Source of the DNA: an uncultured Clostridium sp. | GTDB lineage: Bacteria > Bacillota > Clostridia > TANB77 > CAG-508 | NCBI GenBank assembly: GCA_947648495.1 | Contig: CANSOA010000013.1 | Location: forward strand, 1-58,927 | Direction: 5' to 3' | Length of the DNA: 58,927 nt | Shown here: positions 18,354-28,168 of the stretch, in pieces | How positions within the stretch are numbered: the first letter of the stretch is position 1 | Layout of the letters: each line of letters opens with the position of its first letter | Made by a program: the position numbers and the translations under genes | The notes under the pieces: model-generated | Database searches by the model: none | Told to the model about the DNA's origin: nothing | Seen by the model: the letters and a program-made list of their open reading frames with translations, nothing else

Positions 18354-19025
18354 CTATTCTGACCAAATATAGCCTACGCCTCGAATGGTTTTTAAATATT
18401 TGTCATATCCAATTTTTTTCAGCTCTTTTCGTAATCCGCTTGCATAAACTTCGATGACATTTGTACTGGTTTCAGAATTAAAGCCCCAAATTTTGTCAAA
18501 AATCTGCTCTTTGGTAATAATCGTGTTTTGCGAACTTAGTAAATATTCTAAAACATCAAATTGTTTACCTTGTAATAATATCTCTGTGCCTTCACTCGAA
18601 ACTTTTCTACTGTTTAAATCAAGAACCAATCCTTTAAATTGCAAAATATTTTCATGTGTATAATTGCCACTTGTCCTTCGGATAATAGCGTCTAATCTTG
18701 CGAGCAGTTCATCTCGATTAAATGGTTTTATCAAATAATCATCTGCTCCCATTCTAAATCCCTTTACTTTGTCTTCTACGGCGTCTTTTGCTGTTAAAAT
18801 AAGTACAGGAGTAAAAATTTTTTCACGTCTCAATACACTTAACACTTCATATCCATCCATAATTGGCATCATTAAATCTAAAATAATAGCATCATAAATT
18901 TTCTGTTTGGCATATAAAATGCCTTCTTCGCCGTCGTAAGCACAATCGGTATCATAATGACCACGCACACACTGCTCAATTGTTCTGGATAAAATTTTGT
19001 CATCTTCCATAATTAAAATTTTCAT
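18354..19025 (-). CDS. OmpR/PhoB-type response regulator
   Basis: 223 residues. The receiver has MEDDK for the acidic pocket, the phospho-acceptor Asp in AIILDLMMPIMDG, the Thr in LILTAKD and the Lys in DYLIKPF. The winged-helix DNA-binding domain carries KQFDVLEYLLS, TNVIEVYASGLRKEL and TIRGVGYIW. It is upstream of its kinase. The targets may include neighbouring cell-envelope genes, but nothing in the sequence proves this. Confidence 0.95.
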   Translation of the reverse strand: MKILIMEDDKILSRTIEQCVRGHYDTDCAYDGEEGILYAKQKIYDAIILDLMMPIMDGYEVLSVLRREKIFTPVLILTAKDAVEDKVKGFRMGADDYLIKPFNRDELLARLDAIIRRTSGNYTHENILQFKGLVLDLNSRKVSSEGTEILLQGKQFDVLEYLLSSQNTIITKEQIFDKIWGFNSETSTNVIEVYASGLRKELKKIGYDKYLKTIRGVGYIWSE

Positions 19026-19088
19026 ATCATTCTTCCTTATTTTAATAAATCTATTATAAAGAATAAAACTTAAATTTATCTGAAATTT

Positions 19089-20432
19089 TTATAAATTAAC
19101 TTCTAATCCCAAAATTAATGTTGCAATTTTAAAGAAAATCAAAACAGAGCACATATCAGAAATCGTTGTGATAACTGGTGTTGCCATTAATGCTGGATCA
19201 ATCTTCAATTTTTTGGCAAGCATAGGTAAAGTGCAACCTAAAAATTTAGCCAATATAACCGTTCCTAATAATGACAAAGCCACAATCACAGCTAACTGTA
19301 CATCTTGATATTGAACTATAATTCGTATTCCATTGGCAACCCCCAACATAATGGCAACTAAAATAGCTACTCTAAATTCTTTCCAAACCGCTTTTAAATA
19401 ATCTTTCAACTCTACTTCATCATTAGACATTCCGCGTATAATTAAGGTAGATGTTTGAGAACCGCAATTTCCTGTTGTTCCCATAATCATAGGAATGAAC
19501 GCAACTAAAATAGGAACTGTTGCAAATGCTTCTTCATATTTCGTGATAATCGCTCCTGTAATAATCGAAGATAGCATTAAAACAAGTAGCCAAACAATTC
19601 TGTTTTTAGCATGAGTAAATACGCTTGTTTTGAAATAAGTTTCCTCGTTTGGCGTAATAGCAGACATGATTTCAAAATCTTCTGCAACTTCATCTTGCAA
19701 AACGTCCATCGCGTCATCAACAGTTATTATCCCAACTAAGCGATTTTCCATATCCACAACGGGAAGTGCCAAAAAATTGTATTTATCAAACATTTTAGCT
19801 ACCACTTCTTGGTCCTCCAAAGTTGTAACCGTTATGACATTTGTCTCCATAATATTTTTGATAATCGTATCTTTTTCTGCAATCACCAAAGATTTTAAAT
19901 CAATAATTCCTCGTACTTTTCTGGAAGCGCTTAGCACATAGCAGTTATAAATGGTTTCTTTTTCTAAACCAATTTTTTTGATTTTCGCTAAAGCTTGTTC
20001 AACTGTCATGTTTTCTTTTAAGTCAATGAATTCTGTTGTCATAATGCTTCCCGCACTGTCTTCTGGATAATTTAAAAGTTCATTTATAATTTTTCGGTCT
20101 ACGGAATCAATATTCCTTAAAATTCTTTTGACAACATTCGATGGCATTTCTTCAATCAAATCAACAGTATCATCCATGAACAATTCGTCAATCACGTTTT
20201 TCAACTCTTTATCAGAAAATCCATTGATTAATTTTTCTTGTACATCAGGGTCTAATTCCGCAAATACTTCAGCTGCTTTTTCTTTGGTTAATAAACGGTA
20301 AACGATTAATTTTTTTTCATCATCTAATTCTTCAAATAAACTCGGCAAGTCGGCAGAATTAACACTTTGTAGATATTTTTTTAAACTATTAAATTTTCTT
20401 TTTTTTATGAATTCAATTACTTCATCTTCCAT
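19089..20432 (-). CDS. mgtE: Magnesium transporter MgtE
   Basis: About 447 residues from the ATG at 20432 (GGTGG upstream). The cytoplasmic N domain of MgtE repeats (LFEELDDEKK..VYRLL, DPDVQEKLINGF) is followed by a CBS pair (SAGSIMTTEFIDL, NVITVTTLEDQE..NFLALPVVDMENRL) and five membrane helices with PMIMGTTGNCGSQTST and TPVITTISDMC, which line the pore. It is a Mg2+-gated channel in the plasma membrane. No M-box riboswitch is seen upstream. An Arg CGC codon is used normally here, directly before a glycine codon. Confidence 0.95.
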   Translation of the reverse strand: MEDEVIEFIKKRKFNSLKKYLQSVNSADLPSLFEELDDEKKLIVYRLLTKEKAAEVFAELDPDVQEKLINGFSDKELKNVIDELFMDDTVDLIEEMPSNVVKRILRNIDSVDRKIINELLNYPEDSAGSIMTTEFIDLKENMTVEQALAKIKKIGLEKETIYNCYVLSASRKVRGIIDLKSLVIAEKDTIIKNIMETNVITVTTLEDQEVVAKMFDKYNFLALPVVDMENRLVGIITVDDAMDVLQDEVAEDFEIMSAITPNEETYFKTSVFTHAKNRIVWLLVLMLSSIITGAIITKYEEAFATVPILVAFIPMIMGTTGNCGSQTSTLIIRGMSNDEVELKDYLKAVWKEFRVAILVAIMLGVANGIRIIVQYQDVQLAVIVALSLLGTVILAKFLGCTLPMLAKKLKIDPALMATPVITTISDMCSVLIFFKIATLILGLEVNL

Positions 20433-20471
20433 TTTATATTCCACCTTTCCTTGTTTACTTTCAAACACATC

Positions 20472-20504
20472 AAAAAGAACGAGAAATGGCTTCTCGTTCT
20501 TTTT
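20472..20504 (-). terminator. Terminator of ireB-ruvX-DUF1292
   Basis: Perfect 14-bp stem (AAAAAGAACGAGAA / TTCTCGTTCTTTTT) with a 5-base loop, 16 bases past the DUF1292 stop. U-rich on both strands, so it could work in both directions. Confidence 0.87.
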
Positions 20505-20519
20505 TAGATTAATTTCACA

Positions 20520-20840
20520 TTAATTTTCGTCTGTAAAATTAAATTCGTCTTTGAATTTTTCTTTGAAAATTTCAAAAACTTTGTTTAATACTTCTTCGTC
20601 ATCAACACTTACATATGATTCTTCTTCATCATTGCCAGAGTCTTCCACTTTTAAAATAACAACTTCGCCATCATCTTCCTCATCTTCTTCTATAACTGGC
20701 AATAATACAACATATTCTTCTGAATCATATTCAATTAAATCTAAAAATTCAAATTGTACATCTTCCCCATTTTCATCACTTAAAATTATTATATTACTTA
20801 AATCTTCATCTTCAATATCATTAATTGCATCTTCGTCCAT
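20520..20840 (-). CDS. DUF1292 acidic protein (YrzB-like)
   Basis: 106 residues, very acidic. The DUF1292 core reads IIILSDENGEDVQFEFLDL, EYVVLLPVIEEDE and VVILKVED. Function is unknown, but this gene follows ruvX in many Firmicutes, as it does here. It ends with a strong terminator. Confidence 0.87.
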   Translation of the reverse strand: MDEDAINDIEDEDLSNIIILSDENGEDVQFEFLDLIEYDSEEYVVLLPVIEEDEEDDGEVVILKVEDSGNDEEESYVSVDDEEVLNKVFEIFKEKFKDEFNFTDEN

Positions 20841-21049
20841 AATTTATTCTCCTTTCTTTTGTAAAATTATACAAATTTTCCTTTTGTATAACTTACTTTT
20901 TCTTATCATACACTAAATTTTATTTTTTTGCAAGCATTTTTTGAATATTTTTCATTTTTTGTTCATATTCTTTCTGTAGCACATTTTTGTAAAAAAGTCA
21001 AGAATCTACAACTGTCAAACAACTGTCTTGGCAATGCAAAAAATCAATA

Positions 21050-21472
21050 TCATAGTTTTACTTTATTCATATACATCTCTAAAATATATACTGCTGCTAA
21101 CGTATCTTCGATTTCCTTTTTTTTGTGTTTATCCACTTGCAGAAAATTCAATGTTTTATTTGCAGCGACTGTTGTTAATCTTTCATCCATTGTTTCTAAT
21201 TTGATGTGATTGTATTTGCATTTTAATTTATGTAAAAATTTCTCGGTTATTTCGGCTCTCTCGGATTTCGTGCCATTCATATGATAAGGCATCCCTACCA
21301 CAATCGTAGAAATTTCATAGTTTTCTATGATTTCGTCAAGCTTTTTTAATAAGATTTTGTCATTTCCCTTATGCATCACAGTTTCCAAACCTTGCGCTGT
21401 AATACCTAAAGGGTCTGTGATAGCCAATCCCACTTTTGAACTTCCATAATCAATTCCTAATATTCTCTTCAT
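21050..21472 (-). CDS. ruvX: RuvX/YqgF-family pre-16S rRNA nuclease
   Basis: 140 residues. RNase H-like fold: [21 protein letters not shown] near the N-terminus, [10 protein letters not shown], and [10 protein letters not shown] followed later by [11 protein letters not shown]. These supply the catalytic acidic residues (Asp7, Glu, Asp). It processes 16S rRNA ends or acts in recombination. The ATG overlaps the ireB stop by four bases, showing coupling. Confidence 0.93.
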   Translation of the reverse strand: MKRILGIDYGSSKVGLAITDPLGITAQGLETVMHKGNDKILLKKLDEIIENYEISTIVVGMPYHMNGTKSERAEITEKFLHKLKCKYNHIKLETMDERLTTVAANKTLNFLQVDKHKKKEIEDTLAAVYILEMYMNKVKL

Positions 21473-21723
21473 TCTTCCAATCCTATATAATATTTCACTA
21501 ATTTTTCTAATAGTTCATCTCTTTCTACTAATCGAATTAAATTTCTTGCATCATTGTGACTTGTAATGTATGTCGGATCACCTGATAAAATGTAGCCAAC
21601 AATCTGATTAATCGGATTATAGCCTTTTTCCACCAAAGCTTCATATACTTTTTTTAAGATTTCTCTTGTTCGCAAACTTTTATCTCTTTCCACTTTAAAA
21701 CTCATTGTTTTATCATTCGCCAT
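21469..21723 (-). CDS. ireB: IreB-family regulatory phosphoprotein (DUF965)
   Basis: 84 residues, nearly the whole family length. The characteristic stretches are [29 protein letters not shown] and [18 protein letters not shown]. IreB is a substrate of the Ser/Thr kinase IreK/PrkC in enterococci and affects cephalosporin tolerance. The position before ruvX is the usual one; alaS is not upstream here. Confidence 0.94.
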   Translation of the reverse strand: MANDKTMSFKVERDKSLRTREILKKVYEALVEKGYNPINQIVGYILSGDPTYITSHNDARNLIRLVERDELLEKLVKYYIGLEE

Positions 21724-21748
21724 TTTTCAAGCTCCTTTCTTTTTGAAT

Positions 21749-22894
21749 TTAAATATAATTGATTTGACTTTCCTCTTTTGGTGCATTATCAATATATTCT
21801 TCTAGTTTTTTGTTCAATTGTTCCAAGCCTGTTCCTTTGTAATATGTTGAAACAACAAAATTTAATTTTGGTGAGGCAACCTGCCTTTCTTTTATCTCTC
21901 GCACTCTTACTTTTTTGCCTTTAATGATGCGTATTTTTTGAATTTCTTGTTCTTCTTCTACCAATTGTAAATCTTCAATTTCTTGTTTTAACGTCTTTAA
22001 AAAATCCTCTACGCTTCCTTCTTCTACACCAGAAAAAACAATCATAAATTTAGGTCCCATATACCTCACAAAAATATATTGCGCAGCCATTTTCGATTTG
22101 ATGACATTGCTAATTTCTGTAATAATATCATTTCCCATTTGACGACTTATCTTTTCGTTAATTTCTTCAATATTGGTAATGCGAAACATGCATACAGCAG
22201 AGGTTGGATATTTTGAAAAAATCCTTTTCGCATTCCCGTATAAATATTCCGCAGAATGAAGTCCCGTAAATTGATCCATTCGGTCAATATTTTCAATCGT
22301 TTCTTGATAAGCTGTTGTTTGCAAAACTGAAATAATATTGTCTTTTACAACTTCGATAATTGTTGTATCTGTTTTGTCAAAAGCATGCATTTGACCACTT
22401 TCCATAATCCAATAGCCAATATAAATATTGTCGATATAAAGTGGGAAAAACATCGCAGATTTAGCTCTTCCCATTTCAACTTTTTGATAAGGCAATTTCT
22501 CACTTTCTGAATCAATTGTAACATATTTGGGCGTAGCGGTGGCAACACTATCTTGAAAAATCTCTTCGGTATGCAAATTGGCTAAAGCTTCATGATGTTT
22601 GACATCTACATTGGAAGCTTTGACAACATATTCTGCGCCATTGAATACTACAATTGTAGAGTATTTGATGTCATATTTTTCGATGATAATTTCATTGATT
22701 TTATTTAGTTTTTGGTCGACTGTTTCTTCCTGACCTGCAATGCTCATAAAATCTTGTAATACACTCAAATTATTAATTTTTTGATTGATATTATTAAATG
22801 ATTCTATTTTTTTCTGTATATGCACATTATATACGACTAATACACCTATGACCAATAATAAAATGATGATTACTAATATTATCAAACTATTCAC
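21749..22894 (-). CDS. Membrane GAF protein with degenerate GGDEF domain
   Basis: 381 residues. One N-terminal membrane helix (3-24) and a short coiled coil are followed by a GAF-like domain (about 45-195) and a GGDEF-like domain starting at MDQFTGLHSAEYLYGNAKRIF. The active-site motif is RYMGPKFMIVF instead of GGDEF, so cyclic-di-GMP synthesis is not expected. A basic insert (KGKKVRVREIKERQ) lies near the C-terminus. It is 15 bases downstream of the TadZ-like gene and may be a sensor or scaffold for the same surface system. Confidence 0.7.
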   Translation of the reverse strand: MNSLIILVIIILLLVIGVLVVYNVHIQKKIESFNNINQKINNLSVLQDFMSIAGQEETVDQKLNKINEIIIEKYDIKYSTIVVFNGAEYVVKASNVDVKHHEALANLHTEEIFQDSVATATPKYVTIDSESEKLPYQKVEMGRAKSAMFFPLYIDNIYIGYWIMESGQMHAFDKTDTTIIEVVKDNIISVLQTTAYQETIENIDRMDQFTGLHSAEYLYGNAKRIFSKYPTSAVCMFRITNIEEINEKISRQMGNDIITEISNVIKSKMAAQYIFVRYMGPKFMIVFSGVEEGSVEDFLKTLKQEIEDLQLVEEEQEIQKIRIIKGKKVRVREIKERQVASPKLNFVVSTYYKGTGLEQLNKKLEEYIDNAPKEESQINYI

Positions 22895-22909
22895 CTCTAT
22901 ATTTCGTTT

Positions 22910-25900
22910 TTAAAATTTTTTCTTCATTTTGTTTAACGTACTGTTCATACTATTTGAAAAACCACCTTGATTTGGCTTGTAGTTTTGTGTTGCTTTTGAT
23001 GCGTAAGTTTGCCTACTTGTCAAAGGATACACCATATCTCCCAAAACACGCAGTTTGTTCATAAAATTCTTAGAATATCCATTAATCGAAACTTTGCAAT
23101 TAAGCATTGCTTCTAAATATTTGGAATATGCCATTTCTTCAAATGGAATACTACAATATTTTACAACATCTTTATTAAACAATTCTGTCATAAAAGACAT
23201 CGCTGGGTCATTATAAAATGACATACCACCAATAATCGCTTTGTTAGTAAGACCTCTTACCTTTAATTCTTTATTGATGACAACTCTTACTTTTTCTGGT
23301 TCCAAAACACCTTCTGTTTTTAAATCTCTTAAAAAAGCTGTTAATGGTTGAATGGTTAAAATGTCCATTGATTGAACCAAATAAATTTCCTGTGCGCTTG
23401 CAAAATAAGATGGATTTGTATCAAAATCGCAATCAATTAAGATTAAGGAATGATTTTGTACTAAAGTTGACAAAATTGGTTCTGCATTTGCATAATTTTT
23501 TCCGTCATTTGGAAGCGCTGTATAAACTGTCAAATTTTGCTTTACTTTGATTCCTTCTGCTGTTCCATTTTGTAATTTTTCTAGTGAAGTATAGGCAATT
23601 TTTCTTAAAGCTTCTTCGTTTTGTGTATAAATATAGTAAGAATTTTTATTTTTGGTCATATCCAAAATAGCTGTATCAATTCCAACTGAAGCAAATATTT
23701 CAGCCAAATTATTTACCAAGAATGATACACCATTTTTTGGGCTTCCTAAAAATGTGACTATTTTCTTGTCTTTCGTCATCAAGCTATTCAAATTTGACAT
23801 CGAATAATCAATTGGAGATGCAAGGCTTTCTAATGCTTCATTGCCATAATCAAAATCGGTTTGATTGTCAGTCATTGTGTCTTTTTCTTGTGCAAGATTG
23901 TCAGCCATATCAAATAAACTACTATCCTCTTCCATATTTTCTTCTGGATATGGCAATACGTCTTCATTTTCCATTTGTGTTTCTAGGTCTAATGCATCTG
24001 CATCTTCTTCAAAATCAACTGCAGATAATAAATCTTCCTCATCATCGAAATCTGTTAGTAAATTATTTTCTGGTTCGCTCACTTCTTCTTCAAAAGTTGG
24101 TAATTCGTCGTTATCCTCAAATTCTTCAAATTCAGGTAATTCTAAATCTTCTTGTGAAGTTAAAATATCTTCTTCATACAAATCTTCAATCGGCTCTTGT
24201 TTCAAAGATTGCTTCGCTTTTGTTTCATATTCACCATATTCATCATAATCTGAAAATTCGTCAAATGCCTCTTCCGTTAATTCTGGTAATGTATTTTCTT
24301 CCTCATCAAAATTAAGGTCGTCTAATTCATCCAATTCTGGAAGAGCTACTTCGTCTGAAAATACTTCTTCTTGTTGAATTTCTTCTGGGCTATCTATGGT
24401 ATCTTCTATTGGCGTAAATGTATCAAATTCACTTTCATTCCAATCTTCTTCTAAATCAGGTAATATCTCTTCATTTTGAGTTTGCGTCTGAATTTGATGA
24501 ATTGGTTCTAGTTCTTCTATTTCTTCTGTAAACAAATCCAATTCTTGTTGTGGTATTGGCTCTGGAATTGGATTTTTGCGTGGTCTTCCTCTTTTTCCTT
24601 TTGGTTTTGGAGTTGTATCTACTGGATTTTTGCGTGGTCTTCCCCTTCCTCTTTTAGCTGGTTGAATTGGCTGAATTTCTTCTAAATCATTTACATCTGA
24701 GAAAGTTTCTTCTGGAAGATTTGGTTTTTCAAACGCAAAATCTGGCAATTCAATATCTTCTAATTCTGAAAATGGATCCTCCCCTTTTTCTTCCATCGTC
24801 TGTTTTTCTGGTATATTAGGACTTCTGCGTTCTGGTTTTACAGATTTTGTCTCTAATTCTTCAAGATTGCTTGATTTTTTTAACAAACTCTCTTCATTGT
24901 TCACAATTTGTCTTGGTTCTGGTGTTTGGTTCATTTTATTTTCATTTTCTCCTAATACTACTCTCTTTTTCGGCTCCACTCTTTTGGTTAGAAGTTGTTC
25001 CTCATCGAATACTACTGGATTTTTTTGAACAACTCTTCTAGTTTGTTCCATATTTTGATTGCTTTGATTATTTTGCGCATTATTTGGAATGGCAATTACC
25101 CTTCTGGCTGTATCTGATTTAGCAGTTTTTACTGAATTTGGTATTACGATTGGTTTTGTCATTTTAGTCTGATTCATTTTATTTTCTATTAAATCAATTT
25201 TTAATCCCGTTCTTTTTTGGTCTTCTCTTGTTGCTGTACTTGTGCTTCTGACCCCTTTTACCATGCCACCATTCACAGACATAATATCTTGATATTTAGT
25301 TGAACTTTCCTCCAATACTGCTTTAACATTCATTGGCAAACAATTAATAATAATCTTCAATTGCTCATCTGTATATTGATTCGCAATATTTTCAAAACTA
25401 CCTGCGAATTTTTCTGTATTTTTCCCCAATTTTTTAAAATGAGCTATGATATTTTGAATTTCTAATTCACTGACTTCATTTTCACTTTCTGCTCGATAAT
25501 TCACGTCATCTGTATCAATTTTATAATAGATTTTCGCTTCTTTTTTCGTACGTGGCTTATTGATTAATCGGCAAACTTCTTCCATGCTTCTATCATTGCC
25601 TAAAAGTGCATTATATACACCAATTCCAAAAAGCTTTACCAAAAATGAACTTCCCTTTGTATGTCTATCTGAACAAATTAAAATAATAGAAATTTCATTT
25701 CCTTGCGCATCATGTGCTTCATCACTGATGCCATCTAGTTTTTCAAAAATAAACTTATCAATTGACTCATAATTATTATTAGAAAATGGCTCTAAATCTT
25801 CACTTATGACAATTCGATCATACGATTTATCTTTTTGTATTTCTTTTTGAATTGCATTAAAATAATAAACATTTTTATAAGATAAAATTTCCCTATAATC

Positions 25901-25966
25901 TTTCTGATACTTTTTAATAATCGCCTCAGAAATGCTTTCACTATTTACTGCAAATAAAACCTTCAT
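22910..25966 (-). CDS. TadZ/CpaE-like protein with acidic linker and AT-hook motifs
   Basis: About 1018 residues, starting at MKVLFAVNSESIS. The N-terminal 170 residues look like the receiver-like domain of TadZ/CpaE. A very long linker (about 280-740) is rich in Asp/Glu/Pro. It contains two AT-hook-like motifs, KRGRGRPRKNP and KGKRGRPRKNP, near residues 440-475. The C-terminal 250 residues form a MinD/ParA-type fold (KIVTFLGSPKNGVSFLVNNLA, LILIDCDF). The Walker A has lost the GKT/S, so ATP hydrolysis is doubtful. CpaE-type proteins place pilus machinery in the cell. No other tad genes are nearby, so the role is inferred. Confidence 0.65.
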   Translation of the reverse strand: MKVLFAVNSESISEAIIKKYQKDYREILSYKNVYYFNAIQKEIQKDKSYDRIVISEDLEPFSNNNYESIDKFIFEKLDGISDEAHDAQGNEISIILICSDRHTKGSSFLVKLFGIGVYNALLGNDRSMEEVCRLINKPRTKKEAKIYYKIDTDDVNYRAESENEVSELEIQNIIAHFKKLGKNTEKFAGSFENIANQYTDEQLKIIINCLPMNVKAVLEESSTKYQDIMSVNGGMVKGVRSTSTATREDQKRTGLKIDLIENKMNQTKMTKPIVIPNSVKTAKSDTARRVIAIPNNAQNNQSNQNMEQTRRVVQKNPVVFDEEQLLTKRVEPKKRVVLGENENKMNQTPEPRQIVNNEESLLKKSSNLEELETKSVKPERRSPNIPEKQTMEEKGEDPFSELEDIELPDFAFEKPNLPEETFSDVNDLEEIQPIQPAKRGRGRPRKNPVDTTPKPKGKRGRPRKNPIPEPIPQQELDLFTEEIEELEPIHQIQTQTQNEEILPDLEEDWNESEFDTFTPIEDTIDSPEEIQQEEVFSDEVALPELDELDDLNFDEEENTLPELTEEAFDEFSDYDEYGEYETKAKQSLKQEPIEDLYEEDILTSQEDLELPEFEEFEDNDELPTFEEEVSEPENNLLTDFDDEEDLLSAVDFEEDADALDLETQMENEDVLPYPEENMEEDSSLFDMADNLAQEKDTMTDNQTDFDYGNEALESLASPIDYSMSNLNSLMTKDKKIVTFLGSPKNGVSFLVNNLAEIFASVGIDTAILDMTKNKNSYYIYTQNEEALRKIAYTSLEKLQNGTAEGIKVKQNLTVYTALPNDGKNYANAEPILSTLVQNHSLILIDCDFDTNPSYFASAQEIYLVQSMDILTIQPLTAFLRDLKTEGVLEPEKVRVVINKELKVRGLTNKAIIGGMSFYNDPAMSFMTELFNKDVVKYCSIPFEEMAYSKYLEAMLNCKVSINGYSKNFMNKLRVLGDMVYPLTSRQTYASKATQNYKPNQGGFSNSMNSTLNKMKKKF

Positions 25967-25971
25967 TTGTA

Positions 25972-26385
25972 TTACCCCCTCCAGCCGTTTACAACTACGG
26001 CAAAAATTAGTGGAAGAACTTGACAAATCAATAAAATTGTTACAACTGTTATGATTAATGCAAATCCTTTATCCCTAACATCTAATTTTCGAATTCCGAT
26101 TACATATTGGAAAATCGATCCAATTGCAATTCCAATAAAGCAAAATGGTATACTATAAATTCTGACACCATTTAAAATATAGGCTGTTACTCCATATGGT
26201 ACTGAACCATATTTTTCTATGTATTCATTCATTTTTTCTTTGGTTGATTCTTTCATTTCTACTAATTGCGTCGCTTGGTCTGATTCTAAAACTTCATTTC
26301 CAGTAATGGCAAATGTTGCTCCAGAACCAATCATCGTAAAGATTATTACCATCATAATTATTACTTTTTTTAGCATGTTAATCAA
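25972..26385 (-). CDS. Small membrane protein of unknown function
   Basis: 137 residues. A signal-like N-terminal helix ends in GATFA; two further helices lie at about 75-95 and 105-130, separated by a short charged loop (RKLDVRDKG). The middle is helical and charged. It is 5 bases upstream of the TadZ-like gene, so the two are probably translated together. Layout resembles small pilin-like membrane subunits of secretion systems, but I do not recognise the family. Confidence 0.6.
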   Translation of the reverse strand: MINMLKKVIIMMVIIFTMIGSGATFAITGNEVLESDQATQLVEMKESTKEKMNEYIEKYGSVPYGVTAYILNGVRIYSIPFCFIGIAIGSIFQYVIGIRKLDVRDKGFALIITVVTILLICQVLPLIFAVVVNGWRG

Positions 26386-26397
26386 AACCCTTCCTTG

Positions 26398-26490
26398 TGA
26401 CTGTAAAAAGCTCTATCCTCTCTAAAGAAAAGCAAGTAAAATTAGGGACATTGTCCAAAATTTCTCACATAATATATCGAGTTTTTTACA
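26398..26490. repeat. Dispersed palindromic element, copy A
   Basis: Begins GACTGTAAAAAGCTC and ends CGAGTTTTTTACA; the centre has AAAATTAGG...CCAAAATTTCTCAC. A second copy with the same order of blocks is at 34493-34579. The ends are complementary, so the whole element folds into a long imperfect hairpin. It lies between the glucosaminidase gene and the small membrane protein gene. It has no coding potential. Confidence 0.65.
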
Positions 26491-26563
26491 CCCCCCACTT
26501 TTTAACTATTCATATCATACAATATATTAGCAAAAATAGCAACCTTTTCTTGAAAAATTTTTC

Positions 26564-27788
26564 CTAAATTTTGTTATATAAATACTCCATCCATTGATAG
26601 ACTGCATTTGCCCAATTTTTATCACTCGCATACTTGGCATTGACCGCACTCAAATTTGGCCCACTATAAAATTTTCCACTCGCCAAACTTCCATCATAAA
26701 TGCTACTTCCTTTCGGATTCAAATAATATTTTACAAACACACGTGCTACCAAATCAATTCCTTCTGCATAATCGCCAAAAGAATATGCCCCACCATATGG
26801 ATTGCTGTCAACTGCGCCATAGCCAAATAAATTCTTTTTCTGGTTTGCAATTGTAGATTGTCCCCAACCACTTTCATGAATTCCGCACACTGGCCACAAA
26901 AATTCCATTAATCCCATATTGCTGTTCTATGTAATAAAAATATTCCGCATTTTGCGCAAAAACATTTTTCTTATCCTTGTTATCTCCTGACAAAACTTTT
27001 TTAAATTGCTCTAATGTTAAGCCACTTGGCTTTCTCAAATCCATTCCAAAATTCAAGTTAGCCATAAGCTGTGCTTTGCTATAAGAATTTTGCACATTTT
27101 CTACTTGATTTGGATTTTTCGTTGTCACACAATTACTTGGCACATAACCTTTTATTTCAACTGTAGATATAAAATACCAATCTTGCTCAATTTTCATAAC
27201 TTTAGCAGAATCATCTTGATTTAATGTGCAGATTTTCTCAGCTTTTTCATTTGGTTCCAATCTTACAGCAACTGAAGTTGCCACCACATAAACTGTATCG
27301 CCTTCTTTTGCCACATAATGATTCAATTTACTTCCTGTTCCAATTTCCACAATTCTCTCTACTGGCGCTTTTCTAATATTTTCCGCTACTAGCTGTTCAC
27401 CTATCAAAATATCCTCTTGATATTTTTTAATCACAATGGCATTTTTTTGACCTGCTCGTCCTTCCTGCAAAACCTGTACAACACCACTAGCTAGGTTTGA
27501 ATTGTTACGATAGCGTGTGGTATACTCCAAATCAATTTCTTCTACCACCATTTCTTCTTTTATATCATTTGCCGTATTTTCCTCCATAATTTTATCCAAA
27601 TCTAAGGGATTGGCATTTCTAAAAATCGTATCTTCTTTTAGTTCTGTAGCATTTTTGTCATCGTTTGCAAAATTTTTACTCGCAAAAAATAACATGAAAG
27701 ACATAAAAAATAAGCACAACAAGGCTGTCATACTAACATACAACTTTTTATGAGCCATACTTTTTATCACATGCTTGTGCTTTTTCAT
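26564..27788 (-). CDS. SH3b / glucosaminidase-type cell-wall hydrolase, +1 frameshift
   Basis: About 407 residues after correction. A basic N-terminus and signal anchor (20-42) precede an SH3b-like region (about 165-220: VYVVATSVAVRLEPNEKAEKI, GYVPSNCV) and a GH73-like glucosaminidase domain. The first frame ends VASVRNS. Skipping the C of CGG at 26883-26885 gives VASVGIHESGWGQSTIA and then NLFGYGAVDSNPYGG and ARVFVKYYL to the stop at 26564. The catalytic glutamate is in HESGWG, three residues after the shift, so the first frame alone has no active site. It cleaves the glycan backbone of peptidoglycan or acts in autolysis. Confidence 0.85.
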
Positions 27789-27872
27789 TGTAAAATCCTC
27801 CAGATTATAAAACTTATTTTTATTTTAATATGAAACTTTTGGTTTGTCAATAACAAAGACTGGAAGTTTTCA

Positions 27873-27909
27873 AGTAAAAAGAAATAGCTTTTTGCTACTT
27901 CTTTTTACT
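27873..27909. terminator. Strong hairpin in the 27.8-28.2 kb gap
   Basis: A 16-bp stem with one mismatch (AGTAAAAAGAAATAGC / GCTACTTCTTTTTACT) and a five-base loop. It is about 260 bases downstream of the prepilin stop and 85 upstream of the glucosaminidase start, and could end a long prepilin transcript. The rest of the 380-base gap (27789-28168) is AT-rich and shows no gene. Confidence 0.45.
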
Positions 27910-28168
27910 GTACTATTTTGTTCATACCCTCAAAAAATATTCTAAACCGCGTTTTAAGCGTTTTTGGTACCTGTCTAATGGTTTATGTCTACTTTCTTCA
28001 AAAGAAGCCCTTTTCGTGACTCCTAGCGCGTCATTCAAAATGTCATTTTTCTGAAGTTTACCCTTTTTATATATCTAAAACGCGCAAAAAAGTACTTTTT
28101 ACTCGTTTCCCAGAATTTTTAGTCATTTTACTCTAAATTTTCAAAAAATGGCTTAAAATTGACTTTTT

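Noticed and set aside
21749..22894. Active diguanylate cyclase
   Set aside because: The catalytic motif is replaced by YMGPKF.
24847..25041. Plus-strand Leu/Phe-rich frames opposite the acidic linker
   Set aside because: They are complements of Glu/Asp/Lys codons, as are the many Ser- and Phe-rich frames opposite smc and dnaK.
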